Of a stretch of 64,000 bases of DNA, positions 53,101 to 62,100 are shown in pieces; positions within the stretch are counted from its first letter, which is position 1; the number at the start of each line of letters is the position of its first letter. Source of the stretch: Sclerodactyla briareus. Lineage: Eukaryota > Echinodermata > Holothuroidea > Dendrochirotida > Sclerodactylidae. Position numbers and translations under genes: made by a program. The notes under the pieces were generated by a model, which had not been told where the DNA came from, did no database searches, and saw only the letters and a program-made list of their open reading frames with translations. The stretch covers positions 224,501-288,500 of the forward strand of contig JAODTK010003777.1 in assembly GCA_026419785.1 (NCBI GenBank). Direction: 5' to 3'.

Positions 53101-56100
53101 TAATCACCAAAATATCAAAATTGCACAAGTTTCCATTTTCCCCCAAAAACTGACCCCCAATTCACACTAAAATAAACAATGCTCATATAAATCGTGGGAA
53201 GTACACCCACCAAGTTTCAACTTCATCTGACAGGCATGTTGACCAGAGACTGCAAACCTACCCAAATTATCAAAGGTTTTCACTTTTTCACAAATTGACC
53301 CCCTAGGTGATGATTGAAAATGATAGTAATCATGTACTCATCATGGGGAACTTACCTACAAGTTTTCAACTTGATCAGACCAGGCATGTCTGACTTGCCA
53401 TTCTCTCGAAAGCCTCATAGGGGACAATGCAAGAGGGTGGCCATCCGGGTAATTTAGCATCTTGGCAAATTGAGAGTATCCAAGTTGGCAAAGTTGTTGA
53501 CTGATTTCTAGCATGTAAATTTTATAATTCATTGCCTCCTAATCCTAATTGCAATTCCAGACAGATGCATCAAGTTTAAATTGAAATAACTGATGGCTTA
53601 CTCACCACAGAATCAGAGTTACCCCTGGCCTTTTATCACAACACTCTGTCTCCACCTTAGCTATGCCCTCTTGGGCTCTCGGAAACTGGTTTAAGGGTCA
53701 ATGAACGTCGGCGGTGAGTCTCTCCTTCTGTAACTTCTGTTGCCTCTGAACAAGTGAGGGACTGGAAGAGATTATCAGGCATGGAGAGGACAATAGGAGG
53801 CAATGGAGAGTGGACACCACAGGGTGTTATGTTAGTCCCAACATTTACAGATGCATTACACCCTCCATCGTTTCATCCTGTACATGAACTTTAGCAGGAG
53901 TATCACAGTTACCACCCAAACACTGCAGTGTTCTCTACAGGTTTTGGAAGCAGGAAGGAGGAAGAGGGTGAGGTCTTGAGGGGAGTGGGTGTCCGGCACT
54001 CATTTGAAAATGGGCAATCTGCTGGAGTGGGGTCCAAAGGGAGTAAACAACACATACAAATGATTCCCCACAGGAATGACTGACAACCCATTTTACCACA
54101 ATTCCAGAATAACTTAGAATGCAGTCAAATCTTATAGAAGCATATCAGACACAACTTTCATGACATAAATTTTCCACATTTTGTGGGGGCTTTTCCACGA
54201 TGATATTGTTGTAACAAGTGGGTTTAGGAACCACTAGTCACACCTTTTTTCATGATCAATGGTTGTTTTATTTTGCATTTAGTATGTTTCGACCAACCTG
54301 ATCTTGGGGGTTGAAAGAGCAAATTGCAATTAAGCATATGATAGCAGCAAAATCTAAAAGCATATAAAAGTGGATATAGTTCCCCAGCCCCGATAAAAGA
54401 CACTAATTAGTGACCAATTTCAAAATCATTACGACTGATTGTTGACCACGTCCACCCATGGAGTATCAGGTTTTTGTGGAAATGTGACTGAAATTGCCTA
54501 AATTATGCAAATTAGACCACATTAATGGACTTCCAGTGATGTCCCCTCTCTAAATTTGATAACTTACGAAAGCGGCAGGGTAATATGATATTTGTGCTAT
54601 TGTTTTCATGCTGCTGAGTGCTGACAGCTTAACATGCTTACTTTTAGCTTCAAGCTGAAGTGACTGACAGGCAGAACTTTTTGTGGGGGAGGGGGGGGGG
54701 GAGGGATAATTTATTGAGGGGGAAACTGTCAGAGGAGGGTTGGTCCCACCCATAACCCCCTTCCATGGGAAACACTGCACAGGATATAGGGTTGATGCCA
54801 TAAAACCCATAGGCCAGGCAAACCCAAGCAGAACAGAAATTGAAAATAAAGGTATACCGCGTCGGATTGACTTGAAGGGGCTGGAATGGCATTCAGGTCC
54901 TTTAGCATCTGATTGGTATCTTTCGCCAGCTGATTGGTGTAGTGTTGTGTCTCATCTCTGCCAAGAAAAAATGTTGAAATAATACTTGAAAATATGGTAT
55001 GGCCTGACAAGGATGCAGACCTGATACTGTAGTTACTGTCGACTGCCAATCCTTCACCAGTAACATGAATAAAAACAAGGCGATCGCCAAAAGTGTCTCG
55101 CCTGGTTGCACGATCAGTGGTTGATTTCATACAAAAACAACAAATAGTGCATGCAGACCATGTCTGTCGAACGAAATCACATATTTTAACATAAAACACA
55201 TAACAAACATGAAATAATAACGTTGTGACCAATAAGTTTTACTCTCAATACAAAAGTCCCTTAATGCCTTTTTCTTCTTCTCAGTGTTTTATTCTAACAG
55301 AAGCTACATCAAACACATCAGATTCAGAAAATGTTAACGGACCATACCTACTGAGTTTGGCAAAATTCTTACCAAGTTGGAAATTGGGATAAATTATGCC
55401 AATTAGGCACATACAATGACCTCTACTGACCCCAGGTGTACCTTCAAAATGATCAGGATCAAAGGTGGATCACATTCTACCAAATTTTGTGGAAATCCAA
55501 CAACTTTCAAAAATTGCAAAAATATGCAAATTAGACACATTAAACGACCTCCAGTGATCCCGACTCCACTTTTAAATTTCTTGGGATTACATGGTATAGA
55601 CCAAACATCACAAGTTTCGTGAAAATCCAACAAACTTGAAAAATTGCATAAATTATGCAAGTTAGACCACTCAATTAGCATATTTTCAGCTGAAAATCTA
55701 ATCAGTTCATCTACCTGTCATCCAGGTCCTTTATGCCAATCTACATCACTGTAGCACATACGGTTCTCACGTAATCCTGCTAACAGCTTCACAATTAATT
55801 ACTAAATAAAGCTAATTACCCAACTTTGCTTGACTATGCTACCCAAAATCAATCACATTGTGTACACCCACCCCGGTGCTACACACAAAATTTCGTCACA
55901 ATCGGCCTCACGGTTTGTGATAAATCCTGCTAACGAGAAAGTGTGACATAACACACGACACATGCGCGCCATCGTTATTTGACCCACCTAAAAGTAAAAA
56001 GTCCCCCCCCCCCCCCCCCCTCTTCCTGAAAGTCATTCAGGCGAGACAATAAAAGTCATGCTTCTTATATCACAACATGGCTGTGGGGGATAGTATTTGT

Positions 56101-59100
56101 TCCGACATTAGCACATTGAAGGAGGTTCCACAACTTTGAACTCATTCTATAGTTACTGTACTAGATATGAGAGAATTATATGTAGCCATTACCAAGTTTT
56201 TCAAGAAAAAGAAGAGCGGAGGTGCCATGGCACGTAGCTCACCTGTCAATCTGTAGTAGTCAAATGTGATATAAAGGTTACTCTCCATTTGTTCTCAGGT
56301 TTCTTGACCACTTTCCCAAACACTTAGCCGCATGAGTTCTTGAAAGCAGCAGTTCAATAATAGTGTATGTCAGTACATGAAATTGACTCATAGTTTTTGA
56401 ACCTCTAGTTCATGGAAACCCCATACATACAAATGGTTCATGAATATACTAACTTGCATGATAATCCAACCCACTCTGTATGAGTAGGAGCCACTTGAAA
56501 TTCAAATAAATGGTTTGAATTGACCCCCAGATGACCTTTGACTGCAAATTCATGAACATCCTATATGTACCATTACTCGCGGAGATACTAACTTTTATTA
56601 GCTTATCCATTCGATAGTAGTAGAAGTCACTTGAATGCTCGAACAAAATTGCCTGAATTAACCCCAGATGACCTTTGACGTAGAATTCATGAACACCCCA
56701 TACGTAGCATTGGCTGATAATAGTACTAAGCAATCTTCATGACCATCTAATCTATTCTGTAGGGGTAGAAACCAATTGATTGTTCAAACAAAATAACTGA
56801 AATTATCACCAGACAATTTTTGACCTCTAAATTTTCCCTGCACACCCCACATAAACCACAGGAGATCCGATTAGCTCGGTCGATAGAGCTCCAGACATGT
56901 GATCACAAGATTGCGATTCGCGTCCTGTAAACGACTGATCAGCTTTTCCGTGGCACCCTTGGGCCAGGTGCTTTATATCTCGCATTGCTCACATCGCTAC
57001 CCATGTGATATATAATGGGAACCTTTGAGGAACTTGAGTACACGAAAAACACCCTGCCGCCCAATTGGCAGCAGCTTACTCTCCGGGATTGTCGGAGAGC
57101 GTGCCTGTTTCCCATGATCGGGGTAATATCTGTAAAGCGCTTGAGACCGGGGGTACGGTAATTAAAGCGCTTATAAGCCACCAGATATTTTATTATTTCT
57201 ATATAACCCAGTGGGCTGGTAATACTTTCAATTCAATCTGTGGGAGAAGTACTTTGTTCAGATGATCTTTCAAATTATTCCCTTTTTGGCCAAAATTACC
57301 CCTAGATGATCTTTGACTTCAAATCTCTGCACACCCTGTATGTGAGTAGCACTGGTCCTTGATGTTACTATTTCCTACAATCATCAAATTTGAACAATTG
57401 TAGGAGCATTCTGCATATTTTCACAAATGACGAAAATGTCATCAATGTGACCAGAGTCATCATGATCCATCAAGGAATGTAGGAGTAGGAATTATCTATA
57501 AGATGGATGGACGGACGGACGGACGGAGGACAGATAGATAGGCATGTACGGCGCAAAAGCTCACCCTGCCACATGGCTGACAACCTGCCCATCTGCTTGT
57601 CACAGGGAATAGAACACCACAAATGACATTATTGTATTGTTGGCTCAGGATCAACATCACTGTGTTTTAGGTTTCTAGTGGAGGCTCATGCCCTGAATTC
57701 AACAAACCTCCTGTTCCAATTGTGGGTAATGGATTCTTTTTCGGCCTCCTTGCTTACGCAGAGCACCACTCATACTAGATTCCCAGTCCTTGGTATGATC
57801 CAACCAGGTGTTTGTGATGATCCTACCAGCTGTACAAGAGTGCCAATGGCTCAGTAGCCAACCTGGTATGTGTAAATTTTTAAAGTTCCCCTAACTAGTG
57901 CAACCGGATGGGAAGTGACTGTTGATCTAACTTTACTGTCATAGTTACATTTGGGACCTTGGACCGAAGATTCCTGAACAATCCAAAGGTATGGGTATTT
58001 GAGTATAACTATGTCTTTTGAGGGTTCCCGGACAACTCCCACCGGACAATTCCCACCCAAACGTGACCCTAACTTTAACCCCTAACCCTAATTATGACCA
58101 TAAAAAGCATTCCGTTGAGAGGGAATTGTCAGGGTGGGAAATGTCCGGGTGGGAATTGTCCGGTCACACTTTTGAGTATCACTAATTTCAAATGAAAGGT
58201 CCCTGGGGCCAACACTGGGGAATGAGCTAAAAATTTGCAAACACCCCCATGGACCACTACCCAAGGACTATTACATATAACCTTAAAAAATCAATTGAAG
58301 CTTGTACAGAGGAGATGCATTCCTCACCTTATGGTAGTTTCATAAACTGGCAATAGGCCAATTGAGACCTTGGACCAAAATTCCTTAATATCACAAAGGT
58401 ATGGCTATTACACCCATCATTATACTGAACATCAGCACTGTGTACCAGGATTTTTAGGACACATTTGCCCGCAATTCGCACCATGATGAGCCCTATGGTT
58501 CACACTGGGCCCCAGGACTAAAATTCCTGCTACACCTCAGAGGTATTGCTGTTCGACCATCATTAGAAACGACCATTCCAGCACTGTGCACCAAAATTTG
58601 TAGGAGAAGCATTTTGCGTAATTCCACATGATGGGCTCCAGGGCCCACATCGGACATAGGCCCAAAATTCTGAAACACCCTGATGGCCCATGACTTTGTT
58701 ATCATTGTTACCAAGTTTCATCATGATCCATCAAAGGATGTAGGAGGATTAGCAATTCAAATCAATTGTTGACAGGTAAATGAATAGGTAGATAACCATG
58801 CATGATTTCAATTCCTCACCCAGCCATACAGGCCGAGGTGAGAGGTGAGCTAAAGAAACTAGTTGGGCCTGTGATCCTAACAAGGCACAAATCAAGTGGA
58901 GGCCTGGGGCTGTAATTTCACTTGTAACTTGTGAGATAGCTACCAAAAGCGCCACAGGGACGATTTCACCCTTATGGCTTACAGTGAGTAACAAAGACTC
59001 ATTGAGGCCAAATCTCTCAGCGAGATTCCCACTGTCCATAGGCAGTCCATAGACAAAAGAAGATGTGCTTGTTACGCAACCGGTAAAATAAGAATGGTGT

Positions 59101-62100
59101 CCCAACGATGTGTCAATTATGCTTGGAGTTGGGGTGTGCAAAAGCAGCCAAATAAGATGGAGTTGCTAGGGGCAACTGCAATTAGATGAGCTTAAGAAGG
59201 TGAGATGGGAGTGCAGTGAATTTCCACTGTCCCTTACATTAAGTGAGCAAGACCCAATTGAGGCAACATTTCTGTCAATTTGTTCCAGAAGAGCTGCCAT
59301 CTGCTAGATAATAACCCCATACCTACCAGCAACCTTGTCAGGACCAACCCAGGACTGGAGGATACCAAACGGGCCAACCCAGGACTGGAGGATACCAAAT
59401 AGCAAACAACAACCCTCGACCCCCCCCCCCCCCTCCCCCTGGCTGTCAGGTCTTACCTCCTCCTATCCCGCACACCCCCCCTGGAGACATCACCGCCCAA
59501 AGGTCTACTTACAATCTATTTCTGTGATTCTTTGTGTCTTCTGGTGTGCCAAGAAGCTTGGTGAGCTTTTCGATATCTTTAGCTGTGAGTAGAGAGCAGA
59601 GTATAGTCAGTTAGGTTGCCTCACTTGTCTGTCTGGCATAGCAATAATGTTCAGGTATGATACATCAAGGTGTAGCATGATGACATTATGAGTCAGCCAC
59701 TCAGAAGGAATTGTAGTAGGCCTGTCCACGGGTTCAAGTGCACATACTCGCCACTGAGTGACATAATGCTTCATTGCTGCCACCACACTACTTCTTGGAA
59801 ACAAACCAATTCACCCCAGGTTTTAATATGTTGTTGTCGGTGAGTTCGGTGGGGTGTTACTTGTATAGTTTTGTGCTGGTAAGATATCGTAATTCTTGTC
59901 AGAAGAGTTTTGAAAGGTTGTTTTGGCACACCGTTTGTGTGATGTCAGACTGGCAGTGCACCCACACAAATGAACCTTGACACCAATTATTACCGTATTA
60001 ACAATGTTAGGAGCTCACGCTCTGAAGTGCCCATGTATTTTTCACCAACTTAATGATTTTTTATTCTTCATAGAAGAATAATAACAATCGGACTGAAAGT
60101 CTAGAACAAAATTCTGTCAAAGTTTTGGTCGTCATTAACTACTGTATAAAACAACTGGATAATCGAGCCCTAATTTCATTAAATGGAGTGTTTTTTGTAT
60201 GTTTGTGTCAAGACACCTCTGTACTGATTCATTTGGTTGGTACAATGTGCCTGCAACAGAGGAGTATCGTACTAGTTCTGTGGATCAATGTTCTTTATAA
60301 ACATGTATGCTTAAATGTTAGTATTCACACAGTGTGCTTCTATTAGAACAGATTCAGTATCATTCATCTGTGGCTGTCATCTGACTTATTCATCAGTATT
60401 CTGAAAGAAACAAAACTTGAGTCTACATTAACCACTTGTCATGAAATATAAAATAAACTCCTTTTAGCAAAGAATTAGGAATTTTGGTAACTACATTTTG
60501 CAACTGATTTTTTCAAACCATCACCTAGAGAATATCAACCCATATTTCTAGGAGTAGGCAAGTAGTCAAATAGACTTACTCTCTTCTAGAATATCAATCT
60601 TTTCTGGAAAAATTATAGCTAGGCTTCATCATATTTCAAACACAGAGATATTATGGGTCTGGCTTCCCATCACCACCGCCACCAGAAGATTTTCCGCCAC
60701 ACCCCTCTGACAGTAGCCATCTAGGTTTCCAACGAGACTTATTTTATCACCAAGGCACAATAACTTGGCATGTATTGATCTGATTGAACTTTGCACATAT
60801 GTATCAGACAGAGATCCAGGATTGGTTTGACAGTGGGTGTGGCCACACTGCTCTGACAAAGGCCATCTTGGATTTTGGACAAACTGAATCTTCCACAGAT
60901 ATGCACGTTTTAGGAACCTGACCACCATTTTGGGACAAACTTCCTTCTGCAATACTATTTTTCACAGAATTGCATGTTTTGGAAAATGATGAACATTTTT
61001 GTAATATTTTTCAAAACTGATTTCATCACATTTGGGTATTTCAAATGAGACCATGTCACCCGCTGTTCACGGGGGTAAACATGTTGGTAGTTTCTCACCA
61101 GGCGATATCTAGTTTTAAAGCAGTCTCTATTCCCAACCATTCCTTGGTTCAGGCATACATGCAATTGGAACAGCAACAACAGAAATCCTACAAACAGCCA
61201 CAAAATTAAGTTTTAAAAATTATTCATTGTTCTCATTCATGACATTGTGCTCCTCCCACTGTATACACACTGATAGTCTCTATTTTGTATATACTGACTA
61301 GATGAGAGTAGTGACCAGCTCTAGGTACTGTACACTCCATATAATGTACATTGGTTTTCTGTGAAAGGGAAACCAATAGGTAGACTATTGTTTTGCTGCT
61401 ATAGCTACTTTTGCTTTCTTTCTGTATTTATATATCATAGAACATTCATTTTTCAATCTCAATCCATGCATAATACTGTACAATGTGTACATTAGTTTCA
61501 ACATCAGTTGGTGCCAGAAATGGCCCAACAGGACACAAGTTAGATGATGCAAGGCCATCAGCCATATAATCTTGCTGTGAATCTCACCCTATCTCTCTGT
61601 CGCAATTACCAGCATTTAAGGTACACCATCCATGCTCCACAAGCACACGGTTAAGACATGTTTCAACTTCAAAGATGCTATATGAATATCACATACATTC
61701 TATTTATTGGTAGTTTCCAAATTCCACGCTAACAATTAAGGGGAGCCATGCCAGAATCTTGCAAGTGTCATCTTGTGACATCTCGAATTGGATAGAATGG
61801 GGAGCATGAATTTTGGTGTTCCAGAAAGTGATTTGGATACTCCAGAAAGTGGCAAACAGTTGGCTCAATATGGCTAACATAAAACATATGAACATTATAC
61901 AATGTACATGTTCCACAAACCACAGTTTACATTAAAGACACTGGTCATGTAACAGATTTGCCTCAAACTAACACAGGTGAAGAGGACATATATCAAAACC
62001 CCACACCATAAATGTTGAGATTCTGGCATGTTGCCTTGTTGAGACATTTCAATTCACTTTGAGAAATTCAGGGAATCTACTGTATGACAAAATGGAGAGG

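Larger units (their letters stand above)
56480..57530. repeat. Long-period tandem repeat, about 138-bp units, split by a SINE
   Basis: Units with GAGCCACTTGAA, GAATTGACCCCCAGATGACC, TTTGACTGCAAATTCATGAA and ACCATTACTC at about 56486, 56624 and 56765. The series resumes after the SINE at 57260 (CCAAAATTACCCCTAGATGA) and ends with TCATCATGATCCATCAAGGA and a GGAC microsatellite. Same family as 20940-21420. Confidence 0.7.

Noticed and set aside
58060-58090. Interstitial telomere repeat
   Set aside because: Only about two CCCTAA words; better explained as the core of the palindromic element.
58749-59141. 130-codon minus-strand frame
   Set aside because: Overlaps anonymous repeat-like intron sequence; no family or splice support.
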